Shown piece after piece: positions 50,633-60,325 of a DNA stretch of 64,000 nt. The notes beneath the pieces were generated by a model, which was given only the letters and a program-made list of their open reading frames with translations, had not been told where the DNA came from and searched no databases. The position numbers and the translations under genes were made by a program. The DNA is from Candidatus Thiosymbion ectosymbiont of Catanema sp. Cochon2018 (GTDB lineage: Bacteria > Pseudomonadota > Gammaproteobacteria > Chromatiales > Chromatiaceae). Positions within the stretch are counted from its first letter, which is position 1, and each line of letters opens with the position of its first letter. Location: the NCBI GenBank assembly GCA_011392765.1, contig WYCW01000006.1, positions 149,433-213,432 on the forward strand, in the 5' to 3' direction.

Positions 50633-50935
50633 AGGGGGCGTTCTCAATTAAGCCAAATCGTAACTATTCAGCTCCCCATCTTGCGCGGTGAAAACACAAC
50701 CGGAAAAAACTACGAATCCCGCGAATCAGCGCGAATCGGTTTTCGCGTGGATTCGCGTGATTCGTAGTTTTTCCATCTCAAGGTTGGGTAGCTGAATAGT
50801 TACGCCAAATCCACGTAGCGCAGGCGTCCCGCCTGCCGGAACGCGGGCGTCTCGCCCACGGGTGCAGGCGAGACGCCTACGCTACGCGCCTGGTTTTTGC
50901 GCTGACCCGGCTTGATTGAGAACACCCTCTAACCG
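50633..50935. repeat. Repeat stack downstream of tRNA-Thr
   Basis: No gene is seen. It contains GTTCTCAATTAAGCCAAATC (50638-50658), an ACTACGAATC/GATTCGTAGT palindrome (50709-50771), a GTAGCGCAGGCGTCCCGCCT palindrome (50816-50888) and GATTGAGAACACCCTCTAAC (50913-50934). Confidence 0.7.
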
Positions 50936-51025
50936 ACCTGATCCGGGGAAAAACGCAACCTCGGAGCCGGCTGCGCAGCACTCCCACAAATGGCTGGACG
51001 GCGCGTCGGATGCGCTTGCCGGGGA

Positions 51026-52534
51026 CTACGCGCCTTCGCTTCGCTCTCCATGGCGCACAGCGCCGTGAGTGCCGGCATCGGTTTCGCCGAACTTCGGACG
51101 CAACAGATTGCGGCCGATCGTATAACAATGCAAAGCAACGGGGACGAAGTCGATAGTGATGCCGTCCAGTTCCAACTGTTCGGAACGGGTACGGGTCGTA
51201 ACCAACGGGAGACGCGCAAGCTCATGGCGCTCGGCAAGCTCCTTCAGACCACGTAGCTCCTTGCCCTGTCCGACGATGGCATCGGACCACTTGATCTCGA
51301 TCGCGAAGCGCGGCTTCTGCGTGCGGGGATCCAGGGAAACAATATCCACTTCCAGATCCTGACGGCCGACCCTCCAGCGCGCGTAGTGCAGCGACTGACT
51401 GATACCCGTATCGTGCAACCATTGCCCCCACACAGCGGTCTCCGCCAGATTACCCATGGCTGCATCATCGCCCCGGACGAAGCCGAATAGCGCGGCACGA
51501 ACCGACGGGTTGGTGAGATAGACCTTGAAGGTTCGTGCACGCTTCATGCGCAAGGCGCCGGCATCGATGCGGTGCACCCTTCGAATCAAGAAGGCTGCCT
51601 CCAGATATTCCAGGTATTCTCCCAGCCTCTGCTTGGCGATGCCTGAATGCTTCGACAGTGCCTCGAGACCGACCTCGTCCCCCGTGTTGAAGGCCAGCAC
51701 GTTGAAGAAACGGTTCAGCTCCTGGGTATCGGAAATGCCGTAAAGGCTCGGCAAGTCCTTCAGTAGAACCTTATCGATGATGTCTTGGCGCAGAAACCGA
51801 GACGGGTCGACGCGCACTGCCTCATTCATCACCGCCTCCGGAAACCCCCCGTAGTTGAGGTAGTTCAGAAACTCCGTGTTGAGCGCATCAATATCCCGCG
51901 CAAGAAAGCGTGCAGGTCCGGCACCTCCCTGTCGTTGCACGATCAATTCCTCTTCCCTGCCGGCGAAGTTCAGATATTCCGCGAAGGTCAAAGGCGGTAA
52001 CAAGAACTCGGTGAAGCGGCCGGCGCCCGACTCGCGGCTTTTCATGCGCAACGCAGCCGCCGCCGAACCGCTGGCGATGAAGCGGATGCGCGGATAGCTG
52101 TCCACCAGCGATTTCAGGTGCACCTCCCAGTCCTTGTGATACTGCACCTCGTCGAACAGGATCCACAGTTGACGGTCGCTGCCGTGTTCATGGGAGTCCA
52201 TGAACAATCGCACCATGCTCTCAAGGCCGCGTCCCGAGTAAAGCGGCGTGTCGAGGGAGGCATAGAGGATCTCGGTGCCGCCGACACCATCGTCCAACAA
52301 CCGTTGCACCAGGTGCTTCAGCATCACCGTCTTACCGACACGGCGTGGCCCGATCAGCACTACCGCACGGCGCACCCCGACTTCGAGAGCCAGACGGCAA
52401 AAGTGCGGGAAGTAGGCACGTCGCGGCCAGGCAGCCTCCTCCGAATCGATGCCGGCACCGGCACGCCACCAGGGGTTATCTGCCCCCAGCCTGCGCTGTA
52501 TTTCCCGCACTGGAATATCCATCTGCGACGCCAT
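51026..52534 (-). CDS. DUF4143-type AAA ATPase with nuclease-like C-terminus
   Basis: A 502-residue protein of the AAA_14/DUF4143 family. Walker A is LIGPRRVGKTVML (about 61-73), Walker B is LWILFDEVQYHKDWE (about 124-138) and the sensor motif is IRFIASGSAAAALRMKSRESGAGR. The C-terminal part (YARWRVGRQDLEVDIVSL then RFAIEIKWSD) has a PD-(D/E)xK-like layout. These ATPases are common in accessory regions and their function is not established. The last 20 residues after ITIDFVPVALHCYTIG look unconserved. No partner is adjacent. Confidence 0.85.
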   Translation of the reverse strand: MASQMDIPVREIQRRLGADNPWWRAGAGIDSEEAAWPRRAYFPHFCRLALEVGVRRAVVLIGPRRVGKTVMLKHLVQRLLDDGVGGTEILYASLDTPLYSGRGLESMVRLFMDSHEHGSDRQLWILFDEVQYHKDWEVHLKSLVDSYPRIRFIASGSAAAALRMKSRESGAGRFTEFLLPPLTFAEYLNFAGREEELIVQRQGGAGPARFLARDIDALNTEFLNYLNYGGFPEAVMNEAVRVDPSRFLRQDIIDKVLLKDLPSLYGISDTQELNRFFNVLAFNTGDEVGLEALSKHSGIAKQRLGEYLEYLEAAFLIRRVHRIDAGALRMKRARTFKVYLTNPSVRAALFGFVRGDDAAMGNLAETAVWGQWLHDTGISQSLHYARWRVGRQDLEVDIVSLDPRTQKPRFAIEIKWSDAIVGQGKELRGLKELAERHELARLPLVTTRTRSEQLELDGITIDFVPVALHCYTIGRNLLRPKFGETDAGTHGAVRHGERSEGA

Positions 52535-52834
52535 AAGCTCTGTACCCGATGCTTATCCCGTCAAATTAAGCATGAATTTTAGAGCTTAACTTGCATTTGC
52601 GCCACAAAAGCTTGTGCAACAGAGACTTACGGCGTTTGCTTTACTGCGCAGCGCCGGATGGAAGCTGACGCCGCACGGCATAGCCCGGCGCGGCGCTTGC
52701 CGCGCAGCCTGCAAGCGGCGTGACGGGCGGTCCGAGTGCCACCTGTCTCCATACGGACAAAAGGCCCTGCACCTTGCGATGCAGAGCCTTGGATCAGAGG
52801 CCCCAGTCAGTTTGTCATCACCGGCTGGGGTCTG

Positions 52835-53398
52835 CTACCCGGAGGTAGTCTTACAAGCCCGATTTATCGGGAACACACCTATTATCGTCCCCGGCCCCCT
52901 TTGAATCAAGTTGGATTGACCAACCCTTCCCGCCTCCTCGTAGGGAATCTCCAGCGACCAGGGCTTGCGGTCCAGGTTCCTCAACCAGCCGATCACCGAT
53001 GTATCGGCCAATTCTTCCTGCAACACCCCCTGCTCCCAGGCCCCGAGGTCGGCGCGGAACTTGTCGTCTTCTTCGAGAAAAAGGTGCTTGTCGTACTCCG
53101 GGGCTTGTGGAGAACGGCGAAAGTCGATGGTCTCCGGTAAGGCCCACGGAATCGTCCGCGGAACGCTCGTGGCCAGGCGCAACCGCTGAAAATGCTGTCG
53201 GCGCTGCTCCTTCTGCTTGGCAATATCCCGCTTGTGCCTGGCGTAAAGCGCATCGAATTCGTCCTCCGCGAAGGTTTCCAGATGCTTCATCCCTTCGTGG
53301 TCCTGGGCCAACACAATCGCTTCTACCTTCACCTCATCGGCATCCCGGTCCCCCTGGGCCCTCCAGTATTCATTTAGTGATGTGCTCGGGGACATCAT
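52835..53398 (-). pseudogene. C-terminal remnant of a helicase/type III restriction-like gene
   Basis: The readable part (RTIPWALPETIDFRRSPQAP, HLFLEEDDKFRADLGAWEQG, ELADTSVIGWLRNLDRKPWS and LEIPYEE) resembles the C-terminal region of DEAD/DEAH restriction-type helicases. The ATPase domains are absent and the C-terminal end breaks off. The decayed IS110-like element starts about 90 bp upstream of it and may have cut it off. Confidence 0.55.
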
Positions 53399-53488
53399 CA
53401 AACCTCCTCCGGGACCTGTAGATCCTATGAAGGCCCGCAGCGGGTTAACCTTAGAGGGTAAACCAAACCTAAAGAGGAGAACCCAAAG

Positions 53489-54650
53489 ATGACTGCGGAC
53501 CTTCAAGAGCAAGGGTACGTGAATGCAACGGTACTGTACATGGCGCTGGAACTGAGCAACACGAAGTGGCGGTTATGGCGTTCGGTGACGGCACGCACGG
53601 CAACGGCAAAGTGGTAATCCGGGGCGGGCGATATAGCGAAGCTTAAAGGGAGCAGCTTGCCAAGGTCAAGGAGAAATGGGGGGTTGCCCCCGGAGACGGC
53701 GGTCGTGGGTTGCTACGAAGCCGGTCGGGACGGCTTCTGGCTGCACCGCCAACTGGCCGTGGGGATTGCGAACCGGGTGGTGGATGCGGCCAGCATCGAG
53801 GTGTCGCGAACGTGCGCGGCGAGCGAACCGATCGGCTGGATGCGCGGGCGCGCGTTGGCAAGCTGATCCGCTATGAGCGTGGCGAGCGTGGGGTGTGGCG
53901 TGTGGTGCGGGTGCCGGAGGTCGAGTGGGAAGACCTGCGGCAACTGCACCAGGAGGCGCGAGGACTTGCTGAATGAACGCACGCGCCATCGCAACCGGCT
54001 GAGCAGCAAGTTGGTGGCGCAAGGGATTCGGCTCCCGTTGCGAAAGGACTTTGTGGCCCGGCTGGAAGAGGTGAGGTTATTCGACGGGAGTGAGCTACCG
54101 GAACATCTGAAAGCCGGCTTGATCCGAGGAGTGGGGGAGGCGTCTGCAGGGGTGCAAGCGCAACTACGGGCGGTGGAACCGCAGAGATCGGGGCGGCACG
54201 ATCCGAAACCGCCGACCGTACCCAAGCGGTGCGAGGGCGGCGATGGTGCTGACCGGCGTGGGTTGGGTTGGTGCCTGGGTGCTGGTGATGGGGGAACTGT
54301 TCGGTTGGCGGGAGTTGACCAACCGTCGGCAGTTGGCGAGTCTGGCCGGTTGGTTCCGGGTGCCATACCACAGCGGTCATGGAACGTGACCAGGGGATCG
54401 CAAAGCGGGTAACCGGCGAGGTGCGGGCATATTGATCCAGTTGGCCTGGTTATTGGCTACGCTATCCAACCGGACAGCAAACACAGCCGGTGGTTTGAGG
54501 AACGCTTTGGCGGTGGCAGCAAACGCCAGCGGCGGATCGGGATCGTGGCCCTGGCGCGGCGCCTGCTGATCGACCTGTGGCGGTTTTGTGGACGCAAACG
54601 TGGTGCCGCAAGGGGCGCGCGTGAAGGTCGCTGGAGGTGATGCACGGAAG
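53489..54650 (+). pseudogene. Decayed IS110-family transposase of a second type
   Basis: Pieces in three frames: the start MTADLQEQGYVNATVLYMAL, then VVGCYEAGRDGFWLHRQLAV with NRVVDAASIEV, then GERGVWRVVRVPEVEWEDLR, and further TERTRHRNRLSSKL-like sequence. These are landmarks of a different IS110 branch from the copies at 46-50 kb. At least three frameshifts are needed, so it is dead. Its left end near 53405 (GGGACCTGTAGATCCTATG) lies beside the helicase remnant. Confidence 0.75.
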
Positions 54651-55138
54651 CCTGCCGTCAGGCTAACGTTTCATCACCTTCTGAGCAACCAAGGGAGATA
54701 AAACGCCTCGAAAGAGGCCCGATCTGGGGATGGTACCGTTTTCTGCGGTTGAACACGCCGTTGCCCGAAAGCCGAAGTCGAGAACCGGACTGATTTCGTA
54801 GATGGGGCGTGCTCACTTCTTCGGGTTATCACCGGCGTCTTGAAGGCGCATCTGCGATGGTGACCGGCTTTTGAGCCGGCACGGATAGAAGGTGGTCGCG
54901 GTGCGGTCTGGACCCGCTTAACACGACACCCGACGCAGCACACGGTGCAACTGCAACCAGAATGAACGAGCACCAGTGAACCTCGGACTTGCAAGTGGCC
55001 TCTGGCTCCTATCGGAGAATTTCCATCCGGCCCATGAACGATAACACCTGAGGCTTTACCGCGCGCCGGATTGGGAACGGCACCAAAACTAACCCTGGGA
55101 GTTGTTGGCGGGGAACTCGCCAGAAGGTTGGGCAAAGG
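54651..55138. other. Gap without recognisable gene
   Basis: No frame with codon bias or family motif is seen. The only structure noted is a short CCTCGAAAGAGG hairpin near 54705. It may be degraded IS sequence. Confidence 0.4.
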
Positions 55139-55310
55139 CACGCCGCGTGGCGGTGCACCCTGAGCGATACCTGACACCAGGGCAAACATATAGGCTGGGC
55201 GAAGAGGCCAATGCCATTAAGTTAGTCGCTGGTTGCTTACCGGTGCGGAAGAGAAAACACGAATCACAGATCTGCGCGAATCCGATTCGCGGGGATTCGC
55301 GTGATTCGTA
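55139..55310. repeat. Direct repeat DR1 flanking a decayed IS110
   Basis: About 172 bp, from CACGCCGCGTGGCGGTGCAC through CCATTAAGTTAGTCGCTGG to GGGATTCGCGTGATTCGTA, recur at 56447-56620 in the same orientation with few differences. The decayed IS110 lies between. Part of it (TTAGTCGCTGGTTGCTTACC) is also found inverted near 44270. Confidence 0.8.
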
Positions 55311-55311
55311 G

Positions 55312-56446
55312 ATACTCTGTTCCGATGCAAGTCAATTTGTCTCTGATCCACAAAAATTCACCTTCGATACATAAATTCAGATTGATCACGCTGCCGTTTC
55401 GAGGGGGTGTAGAAGCGGCTGCTGTCGAGAAGGGGTGCGGTTCTTGAGCATGGCGTGGATGGCGTGCAGGAGCTTGCGCATGACGGCACAGAGAGCCTGG
55501 AGCTTCTTCAGGCCACGGTTCTCAATCAGATGGTGGTAATGAGCCCTGACCGTGGGATCATGTTGACCGCTTTTGCGCAGGAATTTACAGGAGCATGTAA
55601 GAGCGCGATACTTGCAAACCAGCGGATTGCCGGCTTTACCTGGACAGGCGTGGTTTCTTGTTCACGCTGGTCCCGGATTAGTGGGCGCGGGGATCGGGTC
55701 CGTATGGCAACCATTGTTTCGCGGTCATGATCTCCTCCACGGCATGACCAGGAGTTCACCGGCTGGATGGCGGCGCTGATGCCGGTGACTGACGAGGAGT
55801 TCGAGATCTGCTGGAGTTCCTCCTCGCTAGCGATGAGGGCCAAGACCCTGTTGGCGCAGGTGCTCGATGTTGGCCTCGAAAAGCAGGCCGATGCTGTGGT
55901 GCAGCTCGACGATCAGAAGTCGGGCGTGGTGGCGGTTTGCTCTGGCATGGAGCTGGTTCTTGGTTTGGGTTCGAACTTGTTCAGCGCCGCGATGCGGCAT
56001 GGGCTGAGCGCAGATGGCGAGGCTAGATCATCGGGGCGTTGCCAGGGCTCGAAGGACGAACTCAGCCAGGACAGTGAATAAAACGCCTGGCATCGGTCTT
56101 GGTGCGGGTCTGCATGGCCTCCGCGAAGCGGTTTGGCGACAGGGTTGATGACCATGACCGCAAGCCCGGCGTCATCAGGGCGGGCCAAATCGAGGTGATA
56201 CTGGCCGGTGGCTTCCAGGCAGACGCGGGTCACCGTTGCCTTGCGCAAGCGGTTGACCAGGGATCTGCGGTTGCCCAGCGGGGGAGTATTGTTGGTCACG
56301 CGGTTTTCTGGTGCGACCGTCGCGAGCAATGACCAACGTGACGGTTTTGCTGCGGCATCGATTCCGGCAACGTTCGCGAGCGGTTCCTCGGAAGCAAAAA
56401 AGGCGCTAGGATCATGACCTGGTTCTACCCCGACCCTGGACCCTCG
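55312..56446 (-). pseudogene. Decayed copy of the 46-50 kb IS110 element
   Basis: Begins GTAG then ATACTCTGTTCCGATGCAAG, the same end and flank as the intact copies. Homology to the transposase runs across the unit (AGAAGCGGCTGCTGTCGAGA onward) but with many small deletions, so no long frame remains. It is cut off after CCCTCGC at 56446, upstream of the transposase start, so it lacks the leader that would encode a bridge RNA. Confidence 0.8.
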
Positions 56447-56620
56447 CACGCCGCGTGGCGGTGCACCCTGAGCGATACCTGACACCAGGGCAAACATATA
56501 GGCTGGGCGAAGGCCAATGCCATTAAGTTAGTCGCTGGTTGCTTACCGGTGCGGAAGAGAAAACTACGAATCACGCGAATCTGCGCGAATCCGATTCGCG
56601 GGGATTCGCGTGATTCGTAG
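56447..56620. repeat. Direct repeat DR2, leading into a GGTTGGGCAAAG repeat
   Basis: Second copy of DR1. Here it continues directly as GATTCGTAGGTTGGGCAAAG and the CCCGCCAGGGACGGTGGGCG unit up to about 56705. In DR1 the same GTAG is followed by the IS110 end instead. This is the uninterrupted arrangement of the IS110 target. Confidence 0.78.
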
Positions 56621-56720
56621 GTTGGGCAAAGCCCGCCAGGGACGGTGGGCGTGCCCAACACCGGTGTTGGGCACGGGCCATCCCTGGCCTTTTGCCCAAC
56701 CTACGACAAGCGGCCAGCAG

Positions 56721-56804
56721 CTAACTTAATGGCATTGGATCGTTCGGATCTTCCAAATGGGCGTATACCCGGATGTTGGTATCGATGAAATCAGCGCCGG
56801 GCAT
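56721..56804 (-). pseudogene. VapC 5' fragment with antitoxin tail
   Basis: An ATG at 56804 opens MPGADFIDTNIRVYAHLEDP, the start of a PIN-domain toxin with its first catalytic Asp. After 23 residues it fuses to the AATGCCATTAAGTTAG repeat and stops. Upstream, a minus-strand frame ending at 56791 (RARVDRIPIPSREERNARR) overlaps it and looks like the tail of the matching antitoxin. Repeat insertion or deletion destroyed the pair. Confidence 0.6.
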
Positions 56805-56924
56805 TACGCTCCTCCCTGGATGGAATCGGGATCCTGTCCACCCTGGCGCGTTCGTAATCGCCGGACCGGTTATCCCTATCACCAAAATCGGCTGCCGACA
56901 AAGGAGGTCAGCTGCATTTTTTTG

Positions 56925-57245
56925 TTAGGATTCAATATTGATTATCTCATGAGATTGGATGGTTTTCAGTGCATTATGCAGTGCGGGTATTGACGGCTTA
57001 AGTGTAGGAAGTCGGTTATCAGATGCAACAAGCACAATTACTGAAATATCAAAATGAATCATATTCTGTTGGTGCTCCAAGTTTTGGTCAGCTGTGATTA
57101 AAACATCAAACTCTTTTTCTGCAACGCTGAGTAGTTCACCATTTCGCATGCTTGACCATCCTTTTTCTTGAACCATGTAGGTTGTATGATCAAGCAATTC
57201 TCTCTTCAATTTCTTTGGTAAACATTCATCAATGAGGATATTCAT
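56925..57245 (-). CDS. DUF5615 PIN-like toxin candidate
   Basis: A 106-residue protein starting MNILIDECLPKKLKRELLDH, with LITADQNLEHQQN in the middle, the marks of the DUF5615 PIN-like family (acidic DE, then D in TADQN). It follows a DUF433 protein with a 17-bp overlap, the usual VapBC45-like order. The stop codon lies in TCCTAAC, which looks like the start of an attC, but no second arm is visible. Lower GC than its surroundings. Confidence 0.82.
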   Translation of the reverse strand: MNILIDECLPKKLKRELLDHTTYMVQEKGWSSMRNGELLSVAEKEFDVLITADQNLEHQQNMIHFDISVIVLVASDNRLPTLKPSIPALHNALKTIQSHEIINIES

Positions 57246-57483
57246 GAACCTTTTCCAAAAGCGTCTCTTTTGCCGCTTCCAATGCTTGTATGGCTTGTTC
57301 TCTTTTTACTGATGGAAAATCATCCAGAAACGCATTTAAACTATCTCCAGCTTCTAAATAGTCAATAAGATTTTTGACCGGTACACGAGTATTTTTAAAA
57401 ACTGGTGTACCACTTAAAACCTCTCTGGAGCGTGTAATGATACCATCTATTGCAGAGGTTTTTGTTGTCTCAGGTTTCAGCAT
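57229..57483 (-). CDS. DUF433 antitoxin candidate
   Basis: An 84-residue protein with the DUF433 core: ITRSREVLSGTPVFKNTRVP followed by KNLIDYLEAGDSLNAFLDDF and REQAIQALEAAKE, a winged-helix-type DNA-binding fold. It has AGGAAAA before the ATG at 57483, 28 nt after the boundary of an attC site. The pair behaves as a cassette of one antitoxin and one toxin gene. Confidence 0.83.
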   Translation of the reverse strand: MLKPETTKTSAIDGIITRSREVLSGTPVFKNTRVPVKNLIDYLEAGDSLNAFLDDFPSVKREQAIQALEAAKETLLEKVHEYPH

Positions 57484-57510
57484 GATATTTTCCTCATATT
57501 CGCATCCGGA

Positions 57511-57594
57511 TCCTAACGGCCCAGATCAGCGGCCGCACGCTAAGGCGGAAAAGAGCGAATGGGTATCACGGTCCGCTGGATCTGGATGTTAGGC
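57511..57594 (-). other. attC integron site d
   Basis: TCCTAAC at the left and a perfect GTTAGGC at the right bound 84 nt. Arms CAGATCAGCGGCCG and CGGTCCGCTGGATCTG pair except for two extra bases in the right arm, orienting the site on the minus strand, as for all other sites in the window. It sits just upstream of the DUF433/DUF5615 pair, as the end of the previous cassette. Confidence 0.82.
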
Positions 57595-57654
57595 GCACAT
57601 CAGCTTTACTGTATCTCCAGGGGACTTCCAGAGTCACATACCACCCGCATAGCG

Positions 57655-58170
57655 GGGGACTTGAGGAAAGCCCCTGAAAGGGGCTATTACTCGTCGAAAT
57701 CCAACGATTCTTGCCTATCCAGCTCTTCCTGTTGGCGAACGTACGCCCGAACCGCTCGCTCGTCCAAACCCACCGTGCTCACGCGGTAACCCCTGGACCA
57801 AAAGTGCTTACCGGTGAAGCCTTTCTTTACTCCGAGCATTTGCCGGTGAATCTGGATCGCCGACTTCCCTTTCAAATACCCAACCACCATTGCCACACTA
57901 AACTTCGGTGAAATGCTCAACACCAGATGGATGTGATCGGGCATCGCATGTCCCTCGATGATCTCCACATCCTTCTGCCTGCACAACCGTCGCAGGATTT
58001 CCCCGACCTTCTTGCGCGTCCTGCCGTACATGACCTTCTTACGGTACTTCGGCACAAACACCACATGGTACTTACACTCCCATCTCTCGTGGGCTAAGCT
58101 CTGCCATTCTTTCATCTATTACCTCCTGAGTGAGGCCCCAGGGGCTTTCCTCAGGAGGCTTTTTACCGCG
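57655..58170 (-). mobile_element. IS200/IS605-family element
   Basis: A single small transposase gene flanked by hairpins: AAGCCCCTGAAAGGGGCT at the 3' side (57673-57690) and AGCCTCCTGAGGAAAGCCCC at the 5' side (58141-58168). No inverted terminal repeats, no TnpB. The exact ends cannot be set by eye. It lies beyond attC site d. Confidence 0.8.
57687..58115 (-). CDS. tnpA: IS200-type transposase TnpA
   Basis: A 142-residue Y1 HUH transposase, complete: ECKYHVVFVPKYRKKVMYG, the HUH pair in AMPDHIHLVLSI (about residue 60), GKHFWSRGYRVSTVG, and catalytic Tyr in RAYVRQQEELD (about 125). It moves single-stranded DNA by peel-and-paste. The 5' hairpin covers the ribosome-site region, as usual for IS200. 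Confidence 0.92.
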   Translation of the reverse strand: MKEWQSLAHERWECKYHVVFVPKYRKKVMYGRTRKKVGEILRRLCRQKDVEIIEGHAMPDHIHLVLSISPKFSVAMVVGYLKGKSAIQIHRQMLGVKKGFTGKHFWSRGYRVSTVGLDERAVRAYVRQQEELDRQESLDFDE

Positions 58171-58328
58171 GGAACGGCAGAGCCTTTTCTGGTCGCACCG
58201 GCAGAGCCGGTGGTTTACTTTAATTTCAATTAGATAAACAGTCCCCAGAACTGTTCCGACTTAAACAAGGACGTAGCGTGGATGTTCTACTAAAACCGCC
58301 TCGCAGAACATGCTTTTCTTCCTAATGT

Positions 58329-59489
58329 CTAGGAGCAATTGACCCAGACGGGTAGTGTACGACCAGCTTGTATTGACACACGCTGTGTGCAAATCTGGTT
58401 ATTTGCGAGCTTGACTTCTAGAGCGTACTCGCCTTCGGGAATACCATTGATGGAGAACTGTCCGTTCGGTGCGTACGTCGGTATTAACTCGCCGTGGCCG
58501 ATAATAGCTACCGTGGCCCCTTTTTCGGTCTCCTCCTCTGTCTTACATCCTGTTAACGACGAAACGGTTCCTGTTAAAGATCCTTTCGGTTTCTCTTCAG
58601 TACCCTCGGGATGGAGCTTTTCAACTACCGCACGGACCCAGAGGAGTACAGTTTCGGATGCGAATCCCGCGGCGAAGGCCAATCCCACGGTCGCTGCCGT
58701 GGTAACGGGTGCAAGCACATAGTAGGCGACCGCTGCGATGAACGGTGCCGAGATGAACTGGATGATCTGAAAGACCAGGAATTCCCACAGCTGCGCTGGC
58801 GCTAAAACCGGAGCATCTCTCGTGCCGACGTACCCCGGAGCAGACTGCTTTTGGTACTCGGGTATGCGTCGGGTCAAACTCACAGCGCCGCCAACCAATG
58901 ACAGTACGATCAGGTAGAATGGGACGACCAGTCCGCCTTCGACGGAGTATCCAGCATCACCTCTCGCAAGGCGGTCTTGAGCGTAAACCAACCGATTCAG
59001 TTCGTCTTGGGCCTTTTCTAGCGCTGCGGTGTTTTCAGTGACAATCTGCTCCTGCTGTGCAATTCGGGCGGCCCTTTTGCGCAGCGGTTCTGCTGCGGCA
59101 ACCGTGTCCTTCAGTTTTTTCTCGGCCGTGACGATCTTGTCCTTTGGTGTAGAGGCCGCATTCTGTTGAGTCGGCACCGGACTATCCTTAAACCGTGTAA
59201 GCTCTTGCTCCGCGTCCTTTATCGCCCTCTCTTGTTTCGCGAGTGCTTCTTGTGCTTTCTTTCTGTCAGCTTGAAGCTGCTCAGGAGTCCCTTCTTTCAA
59301 GACTTCCTTGCGCGCGCTTTCGGACGCTGCAATTGCTTGTTGAAGTTGAGTCTTTTTTTCTTCAAACTCATTTATTGATTCCGGATCGAGTGGAAAGGGC
59401 GTGACGTACCCGCCGACCTGTAGGATCCAGCTCAAGCGTGGAACCTTCTGGTCGATAGACGCTGGATCTTTGTCGCCATAGCAATACAA
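58329..59489 (-). CDS. Membrane protein with coiled coil and carboxypeptidase-regulatory-like tail
   Basis: A 386-residue protein, no known family. Residues about 40-165 are charged and helical (KKTQLQQAIAASESARKEVL). Membrane segments follow (VPFYLIVLSLVGGAVSL, FLVFQIIQFISAPFIAAVAY, AATVGLAFAAGFASETVLLW). The last 80 residues (GATVAIIGHGELIPTYAPNG to VSIQAGRTLPVWVNCS) resemble a regulatory-like beta sandwich. The start is uncertain: the only initiator is a TTG at 59489, and the open frame extends upstream to a stop near the preceding gene without an ATG. It may be coupled to that gene. Confidence 0.65.
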   Translation of the reverse strand: MYCYGDKDPASIDQKVPRLSWILQVGGYVTPFPLDPESINEFEEKKTQLQQAIAASESARKEVLKEGTPEQLQADRKKAQEALAKQERAIKDAEQELTRFKDSPVPTQQNAASTPKDKIVTAEKKLKDTVAAAEPLRKRAARIAQQEQIVTENTAALEKAQDELNRLVYAQDRLARGDAGYSVEGGLVVPFYLIVLSLVGGAVSLTRRIPEYQKQSAPGYVGTRDAPVLAPAQLWEFLVFQIIQFISAPFIAAVAYYVLAPVTTAATVGLAFAAGFASETVLLWVRAVVEKLHPEGTEEKPKGSLTGTVSSLTGCKTEEETEKGATVAIIGHGELIPTYAPNGQFSINGIPEGEYALEVKLANNQICTQRVSIQAGRTLPVWVNCS

Positions 59490-59558
59490 AGGCGTATCAA
59501 GGTAACTGGGATTTGCGATGCATCCCCTGAAAACACTGATCGGACTATCCGCCCTCGC

Positions 59559-59981
59559 CTAGTGCTCTACTTCCCAGTTCCGCTCCCCGGGATCTTTTCT
59601 CAGATCTTTGGTAAAGGGAACAACAGCAGCAGCTAAGGCGAGGATCATAAACCAGTAGGAGAGTGTCATCCAGTAGCGCTTAATACGAGCGTTTTCAGGC
59701 TTTAACCAGGGATCTACGAAGCCGCTTTTGTCAGCGGACTCCTCCTCGATACCAGGTAGCGGTTTGGTGAAGTGCCAAACGATCAAGACAAGAAGAAATA
59801 GGAATATGAATCCGAAAAACCAGGTGACAAACTGAGGGGTGAAAGACTGAAGGAAAGAATCCCACACTTTCCAAAGAACGATCACCAAAACCACGAGAAC
59901 GACAAAGGAGAGCACAATTCTGGTACTTTGCGCTTTCCATATTTTTTTTAACAAAGGCACAATTTGGTAAACGGTAGGCAT
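59559..59981 (-). CDS. Small three-segment membrane protein
   Basis: A 140-residue protein with hydrophobic segments at IVLSFVVLVVLVIVLWKVW, FVTWFFGFIFLFLLVLIVWH and TLSYWFMILALAAAVVPF. The loops are short and charged. Family not recognised. It directly precedes the coiled-coil membrane protein on the same strand, so the two may form a membrane complex. Confidence 0.65.
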   Translation of the reverse strand: MPTVYQIVPLLKKIWKAQSTRIVLSFVVLVVLVIVLWKVWDSFLQSFTPQFVTWFFGFIFLFLLVLIVWHFTKPLPGIEEESADKSGFVDPWLKPENARIKRYWMTLSYWFMILALAAAVVPFTKDLRKDPGERNWEVEH

Positions 59982-60204
59982 CTCCTATACTCCCGATGTT
60001 GAACATCTTTGTTGTACAAAAGCCCTTAACTTTGGCTAGGATAGTTGCATTAGAAAACCCAATATTCCCGGCTGGATATTTTTAGGAATCGACCTACACG
60101 CTCAAAAAAAGAACATACCGCCACTTAATGCTGGTGCTATTCGTCGATCGACATTGGTACAACCTTCTATTTCTACGCCTAACATACAGTAGACGGCTCT
60201 ACTG

Positions 60205-60325
60205 CCATATCTAAAATATCTATATTTAGATACAAGTATCTAGATTTAGATATTTCGTATCTAAAAGTAGATATCTATATTTGGATATCTAAATGTATAT
60301 ATCTAAATATAGATATACGGTTCTG
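60205..60325. repeat. AT-rich cluster of TATCTAAA/TTTAGATA motifs
   Basis: About 110 bp of nearly pure A/T with at least ten copies of ATCTA or TAGAT, arranged as TATCTAAA and TTTAGATA half-sites in alternating orientation. It contrasts sharply with the surrounding GC-rich DNA. No gene. Possible uses are a protein-binding cluster, a DNA-unwinding site or degraded low-complexity sequence. Confidence 0.75.

Noticed and set aside
54674..55189. 171-codon minus-strand frame
   Set aside because: Its start shares MFALVSGIAQGAPPRGV with a frame at 56497 only because both begin in the 172-bp direct repeat. No family features.
56880..56935. TCCTAAC at the end of the DUF5615 gene as an attC
   Set aside because: The first simple site and the stop-codon position fit, but no pairing arm or GTTRRRY is present within 150 bp; at most a truncated site.
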